From an uncultured Alistipes sp. (GTDB taxonomy: Bacteria; Bacteroidota; Bacteroidia; Bacteroidales; Rikenellaceae): a stretch of 64,000 nt of DNA. Position numbers and translations under genes: made by a program. Below the pieces are notes generated by a model that saw only the letters and a list, made by a program, of their open reading frames with translations, made no database searches and was not told where the DNA came from. The stretch lies in NCBI GenBank assembly GCA_910584485.1, contig CAJUAV010000001.1:541446-605445 (forward strand), in the 5' to 3' direction. Below are positions 54,142-62,506 of the stretch, piece after piece. Numbering within the stretch: position 1 is the stretch's first letter; the number at the start of each line of letters is the position of its first letter.

Positions 54142-55380
54142 CTACTCCTCCACAAGCGGTTTCGCGGGATCGATGCGCAGAAAGAGCACGGCGGCGACGA
54201 TGAGCATCGCGGCGATAACAAACAGCGGCGCGTTGTAGTCGCCCGTCGCCTGCACGAGGTAGCCGAAGAGGGTGGCGCAGACGAATCCGCCGATGTTGCC
54301 CGCCGTGTTCATCGCCCCCGAGACGGCACCCGCATACTGGCGGCCGATGTCGGAGCAGATGGCCCAGGCGCTCGGCAACATAAGGTCGATCACGCCGAAG
54401 CAGAGCGAGAGGAAGACGAAGACCTGCATCTTACCCGGGATGAAGGCGGCGAGGAACATGCAGAGGGCCGAGAGGGCCAGTCCGCCGACGCCCAGCAGGC
54501 GCCGCCCCGTCTTCAGTCCGTAGCGGGCCGAGAGGCGGGTGCTCAAATAGCCGCCCGCGATGTTGCCGATCATGCTCATCACGAAGGGAATCGCCACGAC
54601 GTAGGTCAGCTCGGCCCGAGCGAAGCCGCGCCCCATCTCCATGAAGGTCGGGAACCACGAAAAGAAGAACCAGCTGCCGAAGGCGTAGAAGAAATACATC
54701 CCCAGCAGCAGCCAGAACTGGCCGTTGCGCATCATCCGACGCCACGGAACGACCACCTTTTCCGCTGCGGGGCGCGCCTCGGGCAGCGTCGCCAGCTCGG
54801 CGGGGGTGATGCCCTTCACCTCGCGCGGCGCGTTGCGGTACCAGAGGTACCAGCCGATCGACCACAGCACGCCGAGCGCCGCCAGCAGGTAGAAGGCGAC
54901 GCGCCAGCCGAGGCAGGCCAGTACGGGAAGCACGACGAAGGGGGTCAGGGCGCCGCCCAGACGGCTGGCGGCCCAGATGTAGCCCTGGGCGATCGAGGTC
55001 TCCTGCTCGCGGTACCACTTGACGACGACTCCCGTCATGCAGGGATAGGAGCCCGCCTCGCCGATGCCGAAGCCGAAACGGATCACGAGCAGCGACACGA
55101 AGCCCGCGGCCATGCCCGTAAGCCCCGTGAAGAGCGACCACCACAGCACGATGAGCGCCAGCACGAGCCGATGGCCCCGCTTGTCGCCCCACACGCCGAG
55201 GGGCACCTGCATCAGGCCGTAGGAGATCGTGAAGACCGACAGTACCCAGCCCCACTGCGAGGGGGTGAGGCCCAGGTCGGCCATGATCGTCGCGCCCGCG
55301 ACGCTGATGTTGATGCGGTCGAGGAAGGTGACGACGCTGATCGCCACCAGAAAAAGCAGCAGGACGGTTCGTTTTTTCAT
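54142..55380 (-). CDS. MFS transporter, anion:cation symporter (ACS) group
   Basis: A 412-residue, 12-helix major facilitator. FLDRINISVAGATIMADLGL and SVFTISYGLMQVPLGVWGDKRG are the ACS-type first helices, and RFGFGIGEAGSYPCMTGVV is the motif found in hexuronate, glucarate and phthalate symporters. Likely imports an organic acid anion. It is 10 bp after an Asp/Glu racemase-like gene, so its substrate may be an amino acid or dicarboxylate acted on by that enzyme. Confidence 0.87.
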   Translation of the reverse strand: MKKRTVLLLFLVAISVVTFLDRINISVAGATIMADLGLTPSQWGWVLSVFTISYGLMQVPLGVWGDKRGHRLVLALIVLWWSLFTGLTGMAAGFVSLLVIRFGFGIGEAGSYPCMTGVVVKWYREQETSIAQGYIWAASRLGGALTPFVVLPVLACLGWRVAFYLLAALGVLWSIGWYLWYRNAPREVKGITPAELATLPEARPAAEKVVVPWRRMMRNGQFWLLLGMYFFYAFGSWFFFSWFPTFMEMGRGFARAELTYVVAIPFVMSMIGNIAGGYLSTRLSARYGLKTGRRLLGVGGLALSALCMFLAAFIPGKMQVFVFLSLCFGVIDLMLPSAWAICSDIGRQYAGAVSGAMNTAGNIGGFVCATLFGYLVQATGDYNAPLFVIAAMLIVAAVLFLRIDPAKPLVEE

Positions 55381-55390
55381 CGCCTGCGGA

Positions 55391-56059
55391 TCAGATCAAA
55401 CCCTTCTCCTTGAGGTAGGCCTTCACACCCAGCACACCCAGCAGCGGGCTCGACAGGACGCGCTTGCCCGTCATCGCGGCCAGCTTCTCCTCCATGGCGG
55501 CCATCGAACCCTGCGCCAGCACGATCGTATCGACGCGGTCGGCGATCTTCACGGCAACCTCCTCGATCAGGCGGTTGTGGGTCTCCTTGTCGCCCGACAT
55601 GCCGGCGGCGAAAGCGCCTTCGGCCAGCCCCTCGACCACCTCGATCGTGCGGCCGGCGGCGGCGGCCTTGTCGCGCAGCAGCTGCACGGTGGGCGCCAGC
55701 GTCGTGGGCAGCGTGGCGATCACACCGATCTTCGTCCCCTCGCGGACGGCCGTTTCGGCCATCGGGCCGTCGATGCGGAAGACGGGCACGGGGGCCACCT
55801 CGTCGCCCGTTTCGGCCACCTTGCCCACCGACGAGCAGGTGTTGAAGACCAGGTCGGCCCCCGCATCGGCAGCAGCGTTGTAGTAGGCCAGCAGACGGCG
55901 GCGCACGGCGGGCGTCACGGCGTCGTTGGCGATCACCTCCTGGATGAGCGAGTCATCGGCGATGTGGTTGAGCTTGACCTCGGGCAGGTGTTCGCGGAAA
56001 AGTTTTGTCAGCGGCTCGACGAGAGCCATGGCCGTGTGAACGGCGACGATACGGATCAT
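55391..56059 (-). CDS. Asp/Glu/hydantoin racemase-family protein, one catalytic Cys replaced
   Basis: A 222-residue member of the Asp/Glu racemase superfamily. The first catalytic Cys is present (NTCSSVGKVAE), but at the place of the second (usually GCTGM) the sequence reads VLAQGSMAAME, with no Cys. This suggests a reaction using one Cys, as in arylmalonate decarboxylase, or a lyase/isomerase reaction, rather than a two-base racemase. First gene of the operon with the ACS transporter. Confidence 0.78.
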   Translation of the reverse strand: MIRIVAVHTAMALVEPLTKLFREHLPEVKLNHIADDSLIQEVIANDAVTPAVRRRLLAYYNAAADAGADLVFNTCSSVGKVAETGDEVAPVPVFRIDGPMAETAVREGTKIGVIATLPTTLAPTVQLLRDKAAAAGRTIEVVEGLAEGAFAAGMSGDKETHNRLIEEVAVKIADRVDTIVLAQGSMAAMEEKLAAMTGKRVLSSPLLGVLGVKAYLKEKGLI

Positions 56060-56192
56060 AAGCGGTTGGTTTTAGCGTAGTCGGTTTCGGTCGACGCCCC
56101 GTCGGGCAGGGCGATCCCTCAAAATTAAACAATTTATCCGAAACGACCAAACGCGGCGGCAGGAAATCGACGGGGCGGAAAGGATGCGGCGA

Positions 56193-56382
56193 GGCTACGG
56201 GAGCGGCAGCGGAGCAGGCTCGGGGGAAGCGGGGGCCACGGAGGCAGGGACAGCGGGGACGGAAGCTGCGGGAGGAACAAGCGGCGGGGCTACGGGAGCG
56301 GGAGCCGAGCAAGCTCGGGGGAAGCGGGGGCCACGGAGGCAGGGACAGCGGGGACAGAAGCTGCGGGAGGAACGAGCGCCGT
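56193..56382 (-). repeat. Two 95-bp tandem repeats over the 3' end of the L,D-transpeptidase gene
   Basis: 56193-56287 and 56288-56382 are near-identical (six or seven differences). The coding copy encodes the Pro/Ala/Ser/Val-rich C-terminal tail. Since 95 is not a multiple of three, the second copy is out of frame and the stop CTA in 56290-56292 (TAG on the minus strand) ends the protein at the repeat boundary. Confidence 0.85.
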
Positions 56383-56985
56383 CGCCGCTTCGGCCGCCGC
56401 GGCATCCGCAGCCCGATCCGCAGCCGAGGAGAGCACCACCACCGCCATGCCGATGCGCACATGGCGCAGGAGCGCGCGCAGGTCGTCGTTGCGCAGGCGG
56501 ATGCAGCCCGCCGAGACGCGCAGCCCGATCGACGTTTCGTCGTCGGTGCCGTGGATGCCGATGCCCTCGTGCGGCGGGGCGAGCAGCCGAATGAAATAGG
56601 GCCCGTAGGGGCTGCGCCACGCAGGGTCCTCCCCCGCCACGGCGGGACGGGGCCAGCGCGACGTGTCGAGGATCTCCTGCACGACGAAACACCCCTCGGG
56701 AGTGCGGCGGTCGCCTTCGCGCACCTTGTCGCCGAGCCCTTCGCCGCAGGCGATCGGCCAGAGCGCCAGCGTATCCCCCGCGGCGCCGACCACGGCAAGG
56801 CACATCGTCTCCTTCGAGACGAGCAACCGCTCCGCCCCGCCCGAAACGATCCGCACGACCGCCGCCGGCTGCGGAGTCGGACGCGTCACCGCAGGCGGCC
56901 CGACAGGCCGCAGCGGCGTCCGACGCGCCGTCGAGCACGAGACGGCACCGCAGGCCGCCAGCAACAGAAGAATCGCCGTACGCAT
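56290..56985 (-). CDS. L,D-transpeptidase (YkuD) lipoprotein
   Basis: A 231-residue lipoprotein (lipobox ending at Cys15, CGAVSC) with a YkuD domain: GIHGTDDETSIGLRVSAGCI then RLRNDD, i.e. HGT...S-GCxR with catalytic Cys. Such enzymes make 3-3 cross-links in peptidoglycan or attach proteins to it. The C-terminal ~35 residues are a low-complexity Pro/Ala tail made from a repeat unit that is duplicated downstream in another frame. Lies 4 bp after the POTRA/barrel protein gene, so the pair is co-transcribed. Confidence 0.87.
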   Translation of the reverse strand: MRTAILLLLAACGAVSCSTARRTPLRPVGPPAVTRPTPQPAAVVRIVSGGAERLLVSKETMCLAVVGAAGDTLALWPIACGEGLGDKVREGDRRTPEGCFVVQEILDTSRWPRPAVAGEDPAWRSPYGPYFIRLLAPPHEGIGIHGTDDETSIGLRVSAGCIRLRNDDLRALLRHVRIGMAVVVLSSAADRAADAAAAEAATALVPPAASVPAVPASVAPASPELARLPLP

Positions 56986-56989
56986 GCCC

Positions 56990-59056
56990 TTATTCGAACA
57001 AAAGTCGTTCCGGCGGCTCGGGGGTAAAGCTGTACTGTTCGAGCTCCGATTCGCTCGAGAAACGGAAATAGCGGCTCTCGGCCAGTCCGCGACGACCGAC
57101 GGCCACCCCCAAGCGAATCTGGATCGTCTTGAAAACCAGCTGTTCGTTGCGGATGCGGATGCCGATGCCGAACGAGGCGAAGCCCGCGTTGCGGAAGATG
57201 TTGTCGTGATAACCGAGCAGTCCCGCGTCGCAGAAACCGAACAGGGCGATGCGGAATCCCCACGGGGCATACGGGGTAAAGAAGACCGTTTCGGTATTGA
57301 GCAGCAGGCGGTTCGTACCCGTCGCCCTGGTCGTCGAGGCGTGCAGCTCGCGGTCGCCCGTGAAGCCGAGGCTTTCGTCGGCCCCCGTAAAGCGCCCCCG
57401 TCCCAGCGTGTAGGAGAGCGCCGCGAACTGGCGCCAGCGGGTGCGGCCCGAGCGGAAGAGGTTCGAGAACCAGCGCACCTGCAAATCGAGCGCCCCGCGC
57501 CGCCAGTCGCCGCTGCGCGCTTCGACGTAGCCGCCCAGCATGCACTTGCCCATCAGGTAGCCGATCGACGTGAAACCGCCCATCGTGTGCGAGAGCCCCA
57601 GGTAGAGTTCGTCGGCGAACTCGCCCCAGAGGTAGCCCCCCACCACCTCGCTCTTGAAGCCCGCCGAGAGGTACTCGCGGCTGCCGTAGCCGTAGATCAT
57701 GCTGGCCGAGTAGACGCGTTCGCGGTACAAACCCGCTCCGAACAACAAGGCGTCGTAGCCGTGCAGGGCGGGATGGTGCGTCGGGCCGACATCGGCGGGG
57801 CGCAGCGTGAGGCGGCGGTGGTTGTAGCGCCCCGTCAGGTAGGTGCTGACGCGCCAGGCGGGCAGGTAGCGCGCATAACCGCCCCAGAGGTCGAAATCGC
57901 GCGCCTTGACCAGCTCCGTCGTATCGCGGACCAGGAAATCGTGCTCCACCTTGTCGTTGTGATAGGCGATGCCCAGCTCGTAATCGGTCGGACGCAGAAA
58001 GTTCTTGCGCAGTTCGACGTCGAAGCGCGAGGTGTTGAACGAACGGCCCGCGCCGAATTCGAAATCGAAAAACGAACCGAAGAGGTTCGGTACGCCGTAC
58101 TCGACGATGTTGCCGCCGTAATCGAAACCGCGGTAGTCGAAATTGGTCTCCAGCCGCAACAGGTGACCGCGGCCGAAGAGGTTGGCCTCGGCCAGCCCGA
58201 GCGAGGTTTCGCCCCCCGCATGCAGGTCGGCGTCGATGTCGATCGTCCAGCTGTCCCGCGTGCGGACCACCAGGTCGACCCGTGTCGTATCGAGCGAATC
58301 GGGCCGCACCTCGATGACGGCATCCGAGAGGTAGGAGCGTGACTGCAACAGCTGCAGGTTGCGCACGACGATCTGCGGATCGAGCCGATCGCCGCTGCGG
58401 AAGAGCAGGTCGCGACGGATGATCTGCGGACGGGTGACGGTATGCAGCTTGTTGGCCGCGCGCTCCAGCCACGTATCGGTGCCGAACGGTGCCTCGCGCT
58501 CGATGCGGATCTCGCCGATGCGCTTGCCCGCATAGGGGGCGAACGCGCGGTTCTCGTCGACGACGCGCCCTTCGGCCGTCGTGTCGCGCGAACGGCGGAA
58601 GATCGTCTTGTAGAGCACGCGCGAGACGGCATGGCGGTCGCTCTTGGTGCGGATGCTGTCGTAGAGACGCTCCGTGCGCCGCTGCGAGGCGCTGTCGACC
58701 GCCTGGTCGCCCTGCCCAGGCGAGAAGCGGTCGGGGCTGTTGCCGACGGGGCGTCGCTTGTTCGGGGTGCGGGCCGCGGCGATGCTGTCGGCCGCCAGGC
58801 GCGCCGAATCGGGCTGCACGGCGGCTGCGTTCGCCGCGGTCGCCGCGACGAACGACCGCTCACCCCCTTCGAAGCAGCCCGCCGCTGCGGCAGCCCGCCG
58901 CGATGACGAATGCGACTGCGAGGATGCAGGCGGCAGCGACGACGCAGACGACGGCAGCGGCGAGGCGGGTTGCACCGACCACAGCGCAAGCAGCATCCCC
59001 CCGACGGCCGTCAGCCGTCGGAGCACGCCTCCGCATCTCGATCCGTTATTCATCAT
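56990..59056 (-). CDS. POTRA/beta-barrel outer-membrane protein (BamA/TamA-like)
   Basis: A 688-residue Omp85-like protein. After a signal peptide (near residue 30) comes a Ser/Ala/Pro-rich low-complexity region (31-100), POTRA-like repeats (about 165-265: IGEIRIEREAPFG, VVRNLQLLQSRSYLSDAVIEV) and a C-terminal barrel (GLSHTMGGFTSIGYL, GFRIALFGFCDAGLL, LVFKTIQIRLG). The final residues are LLFE rather than the usual aromatic. The start at 59056 is chosen since codons upstream overlap the NUDIX gene's end. Adjacent to the L,D-transpeptidase, so an envelope-assembly role is likely; not the main BamA. Confidence 0.75.
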   Translation of the reverse strand: MMNNGSRCGGVLRRLTAVGGMLLALWSVQPASPLPSSASSLPPASSQSHSSSRRAAAAAGCFEGGERSFVAATAANAAAVQPDSARLAADSIAAARTPNKRRPVGNSPDRFSPGQGDQAVDSASQRRTERLYDSIRTKSDRHAVSRVLYKTIFRRSRDTTAEGRVVDENRAFAPYAGKRIGEIRIEREAPFGTDTWLERAANKLHTVTRPQIIRRDLLFRSGDRLDPQIVVRNLQLLQSRSYLSDAVIEVRPDSLDTTRVDLVVRTRDSWTIDIDADLHAGGETSLGLAEANLFGRGHLLRLETNFDYRGFDYGGNIVEYGVPNLFGSFFDFEFGAGRSFNTSRFDVELRKNFLRPTDYELGIAYHNDKVEHDFLVRDTTELVKARDFDLWGGYARYLPAWRVSTYLTGRYNHRRLTLRPADVGPTHHPALHGYDALLFGAGLYRERVYSASMIYGYGSREYLSAGFKSEVVGGYLWGEFADELYLGLSHTMGGFTSIGYLMGKCMLGGYVEARSGDWRRGALDLQVRWFSNLFRSGRTRWRQFAALSYTLGRGRFTGADESLGFTGDRELHASTTRATGTNRLLLNTETVFFTPYAPWGFRIALFGFCDAGLLGYHDNIFRNAGFASFGIGIRIRNEQLVFKTIQIRLGVAVGRRGLAESRYFRFSSESELEQYSFTPEPPERLLFE

Positions 59057-59097
59057 ACCGTCAACTGCCGTTCTCGGAAAAAAGTGTGCCGCAACCC

Positions 59098-59760
59098 TCA
59101 AAAAAGCGCGGGGCGCAGGGCGTGCAGCGCCTCGAAGGTCCGTCGGACGGTGGGAAAGGCCGCTTCGAGGTGCGCGGCAGCCGTTGCGCGGTCGCACCAC
59201 ACGACCCGCTCGATCCCCTCCTCGCGCTGCGGGCGCAGCTCGGCGGGCCGCGTCGTCCGCAGCAGGTACCACCACGTGCGTTTGAGCTCCCAGCGCTGCG
59301 TCGGTTCGAACCAATAGGCATGCCACGTGGCGCAGAGCGGCGCCTCGACGCAGGCTTCGACGCCCGTCTCCTCGGCGATTTCGCGCTCGGCGCAGCGCTC
59401 GAGCGCCTCACCCGTCTCCAGCCGCCCTTTCGGGAGGTCCCAGCGGTCGTTGCGGCGGATCAGGAGCAGCCGCCCGCCGTCGTCGGCGACGATGCCGCCC
59501 GCCGCCGTGATGCGGGCGAACGCAAGCGACCACACCGCGAAGGCCTCCTCCACGCCATATAGATATCGGGGAATTCGATAGACGATTCGGTCGTATTTTT
59601 CGAATAATTTCACTATATTCGCAGGCGAAGCCTCTCCGTCGCGCTCGCAGTCCCAAACATGGGTGCGCTCCGCGGGTGGAACAGGCGCCTCCTCGGAGAC
59701 GATGTGAAACGATCGATCGCCGAAATAGACGATCGGATAGAGCGCGTCGTTCATGGGCAT
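59098..59760 (-). CDS. NUDIX hydrolase with an N-terminal extension
   Basis: A 220-residue protein: N-terminal ~95-residue domain of unknown fold (YPIVYFGDRSFHIVSEE), then a NUDIX domain with KGRLETGEALERCAEREIAE then ETGV, a full Nudix box (GX5EX7REUXEEXGU). The substrate is not predictable. An ATG at 59781 lies on the -7 box and cannot be the start; 59760 or 59754 are used. The promoter is shared back to back with the S9 peptidase gene. Confidence 0.82.
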   Translation of the reverse strand: MPMNDALYPIVYFGDRSFHIVSEEAPVPPAERTHVWDCERDGEASPANIVKLFEKYDRIVYRIPRYLYGVEEAFAVWSLAFARITAAGGIVADDGGRLLLIRRNDRWDLPKGRLETGEALERCAEREIAEETGVEACVEAPLCATWHAYWFEPTQRWELKRTWWYLLRTTRPAELRPQREEGIERVVWCDRATAAAHLEAAFPTVRRTFEALHALRPALF

Positions 59761-59778
59761 CAAGCGGTAAGTTCGGAA

Positions 59779-59786
59779 CAAAAATA
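59779..59786 (-). promoter_or_regulatory. -7 promoter element of the NUDIX gene
   Basis: CAAAAATA on the plus strand reads TATTTTTG on the minus strand; the ATG at 59760 is 18 bp downstream. The peptidase gene starts 19 bp away on the other strand. Confidence 0.6.
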
Positions 59787-59804
59787 GTATTTATTGCAGA
59801 CATT

Positions 59805-61979
59805 ATGAAATCATTTTGGTGTATGATGCTGATGGCATTGGGAATCGGAGGCTGCACGGAGGCCCCCCGACCGCTCGCGGTCGACAACGCCCTGACGGCC
59901 GACCAGATGGCCGAGGGGCGCTTTACCCCCGAGGTAATGTGGAAGATGAGCCGCGCGGGTCAATCGACGCTCTCGCCCGACGGGAGCACGCTGCTCTATG
60001 CGCAGACCGACTATTCGATGGCCGAGAACCGCGGCGTCACGTCGCTCTGGACGCTCGACATGGCGACGAAAGTCGCCACGCGGCTGACCGACGGCACGTC
60101 GAACGACACGGCGCCCGCCTGGAACGCCGACGGCAGCCGCATCTATTTCCTGTCGGACCGCGGCGGCTCGATGCAGGTATGGCGGATGAATGCCGCGGGC
60201 GGCGCCGCGGAGCAGATCACGGGGAGCCGCGACGGCGAGGGAATCGCGGCGGTCGAAGGCTTCGGCATCAGCCCCGACGAACGCCGCCTCTGGTGGGTCC
60301 AGACGGTGCACGTCGCGGGGGCCGACCGCCGCTCGGCGGACCGCCACGCCGATCTGCCGAAATCGAAGGCCCGCATCTACGACGACCTGATGGCACGCCA
60401 CTGGGACTACTGGGACGAGGGCGACCATCGCCACATCTTCGTGGGCGAGCTGGGTGCGGGACTCGTCACGGGCGGCAAGGACATCATCGGCGCCGAGGCG
60501 GCGTGGGACGCCCCGCTGGCCCCCTATTTCGACATGGCCGAAATCGCCTGGAACAACGCGGGAACGCTGCTTGCCTACACCTGCAAACCGCTGACGGGGA
60601 CCGCCTACGCCGTATCGACCGACTCGGACATCTTCGTCTACGACCCCGCGAGCGGCGCGACGCAGAACATTTGCAAGCCCGTCGGCCTCGCCGCACGGCA
60701 GCAGGATTTCCCCGGCTACGACAAATACCCCGTCTGGTCGCCCGACGACCGCTACATCGCCTTCCGCTCGATGCGCCGCGCAGGCAACGAGTCGGACAAG
60801 GAGCGGCTCTTCCTCTACGACTGCCAAACGGCCGAAATGCGCGACCTGACGACCGATTTCGACTACAACGCCCTGAACGTACAATGGAACGGTCTGCATG
60901 AGCTGCGTTTCATCGCCCCAATCGAGGCGACGCACCAGCTCTGCCGCATCCGCCTCGACGAGGCGATGCGCGAGCGGAGCATCTGCGACGAGCCCGTCGA
61001 AGTCGAGGTGCTCACGCAGGGCGACCACGATCTGACGGCCTTCACGGCGGCGGGCGACCGCATCGTCGCCGAGCGCTGCACGATCTCGTCGGCCACGGAG
61101 TTCTTCGCCGTCGATGCGGCCGACGGATCGCTCGAACAGCTTTCGGCGATCAACGACCGCGTCTACGACCACATCCGCATGGGACGCGTCGAGAAGCGCT
61201 GGGTGACGACCACCGACGGAAAACAGATGCTCACGTGGGTGATCCTGCCGCCCGATTTCGATCCCGCGAAGAAGTACCCCGTACTGCTCTACTGTCAGGG
61301 CGGCCCGCAGAGCGTCGTTTCGAACGGCTGGAGCTACCGCTGGAATTTCCAGCTCATGGCCGCGCAGGGCTACGTCGTCGTGGCGCCGAACCGCCGCGGC
61401 CTCCCCTCGTTCGGGCAGGAGTGGCTCGACCAGATTTCGGGCGACTACTCGGGACAGAACATCCGCGATTACCTGGCGGCGATCGACGACGTGGCGCGCG
61501 AGCCGTGGGCCGACGAAAACCGCATGGGCTGCGTGGGCGCCTCGTACGGCGGCTACTCGGTCTATTTCCTCGCAGGATGCCACCAAAAACGCTTCAAGGC
61601 CTTCATCGCCCACTGCGGCATCTTCGATTTCGACGCCATGTACGGCCAGACCGAAGAGCTGTGGTTCGTCAACAACGACTACGGCGGCCCCTACTGGGAC
61701 CGTTCGAACGCCACGGCACAGCGCTCCTACGCCAACTCGCCGCACAAGTTCGTCGACCGCTGGGACACGCCGATCCTCATCTTCACGGGCGAATACGACT
61801 TCCGCATCCCCTACACGCAGTCGCTCGAGGCCTTCACGGCAGCCCGCGTACGGGGCATTCCGGCGCGGCTCGTGGAGTTCGAGAACGAAGCGCACCAGGT
61901 CTTCAAGCCGCAGAACTCGCTGGTCTGGAACCGCGAATTTTTCGACTGGCTCGACCGATACGTCAAGCAGGCCGAGTAA
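59805..61979 (+). CDS. S9 family prolyl oligopeptidase-type peptidase (lipoprotein)
   Basis: A 724-residue exported serine peptidase. The N-terminus (IMKSFWCMMLMALGIGGC) is a lipoprotein signal with Cys at about residue 17; residues ~45-440 form a WD40-like beta propeller (LSPDGSTLLYAQ, AWNADGSRIYFLSD, VWSPDDRYIAFRS); the alpha/beta hydrolase domain has catalytic Ser580 (GASYGGYS), Asp665 (GEYDFRIP) and His697 (NEAHQVF). The layout resembles dipeptidyl-peptidase 5 of Porphyromonas. It should release dipeptides from peptides outside the inner membrane. Confidence 0.9.
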   Translation: MKSFWCMMLMALGIGGCTEAPRPLAVDNALTADQMAEGRFTPEVMWKMSRAGQSTLSPDGSTLLYAQTDYSMAENRGVTSLWTLDMATKVATRLTDGTSNDTAPAWNADGSRIYFLSDRGGSMQVWRMNAAGGAAEQITGSRDGEGIAAVEGFGISPDERRLWWVQTVHVAGADRRSADRHADLPKSKARIYDDLMARHWDYWDEGDHRHIFVGELGAGLVTGGKDIIGAEAAWDAPLAPYFDMAEIAWNNAGTLLAYTCKPLTGTAYAVSTDSDIFVYDPASGATQNICKPVGLAARQQDFPGYDKYPVWSPDDRYIAFRSMRRAGNESDKERLFLYDCQTAEMRDLTTDFDYNALNVQWNGLHELRFIAPIEATHQLCRIRLDEAMRERSICDEPVEVEVLTQGDHDLTAFTAAGDRIVAERCTISSATEFFAVDAADGSLEQLSAINDRVYDHIRMGRVEKRWVTTTDGKQMLTWVILPPDFDPAKKYPVLLYCQGGPQSVVSNGWSYRWNFQLMAAQGYVVVAPNRRGLPSFGQEWLDQISGDYSGQNIRDYLAAIDDVAREPWADENRMGCVGASYGGYSVYFLAGCHQKRFKAFIAHCGIFDFDAMYGQTEELWFVNNDYGGPYWDRSNATAQRSYANSPHKFVDRWDTPILIFTGEYDFRIPYTQSLEAFTAARVRGIPARLVEFENEAHQVFKPQNSLVWNREFFDWLDRYVKQAE

Positions 61980-61993
61980 CGCCCGAAAGGCAG

Positions 61994-62033
61994 TCAGGCC
62001 CCCTGCTCGAGCGAGCGGGGGCCTGATTTGTTT
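61994..62033 (+). terminator. Terminator of the S9 peptidase gene
   Basis: TCAGGCCCC/GGGGCCTGA with a palindromic CTGCTCGAGCGAGC centre, then TTTGTTTT. Confidence 0.8.
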
Positions 62034-62129
62034 TCAAGGAGTAGATGTTTGCGGTTCTGTAGGAGGGGCATTGCGGGCCGCAGCCTGCGAGAGTTGCACG
62101 AACGGAGGCGGACGGTACACGCCGACGTG

Positions 62130-62490
62130 CGCAGTCCGTTCGGGACGCAGCTTGCGGAGCGTACGCCTGTTTGCCCAAACTGCGGGCCTCCGCTGCGGGA
62201 GGCTGCGGGCCGCCGACCTCTGCGACATCGAGCCATACGGCATGTTCGGCTGCAAGCTGCCGCATTATCACACGACTTATCAGGACGCAGCTTGCGAAGG
62301 GACGCGACGGTTACGAAGCGGACCTTCGCCAGGGCGAAGCTGCGGCCCGCCGATCCCTGCGGGACCGAACCTTTCAACAGCCAAACCGCAGCCGAGCGGA
62401 GGGGCATCGAGCCTTCAGGCGAGTTGCAGCCCTCCGTCAGGGGGCGGCTGCGGGCTGCCGCACATACGTGCATCCTGCGGGCCACCGCGA
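62130..62490 (+). repeat. Three palindromic elements before rarA
   Basis: The gap 61980-62506 between convergent genes contains no gene. Type I at ~62136-62240 (TTCGGGACGCAGCTTGCGGAG, stem TGCGGGCCTCCG/CGGGAGGCTGCGGGCCGC, tip GACCTC-TGC-GACATC); type I at ~62278-62372 (tip GATCCC-TGC-GGGACC); type II at ~62386-62480 (GCAGCCCTCCGTC/GGCGGCTGCGGGCTGCC, tip GCAC-ATAC-GTGC), the latter tip identical to the one at 33.64 kb. Confidence 0.75.
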
Positions 62491-62506
62491 AAGAAAGCAA
62501 ACGACC

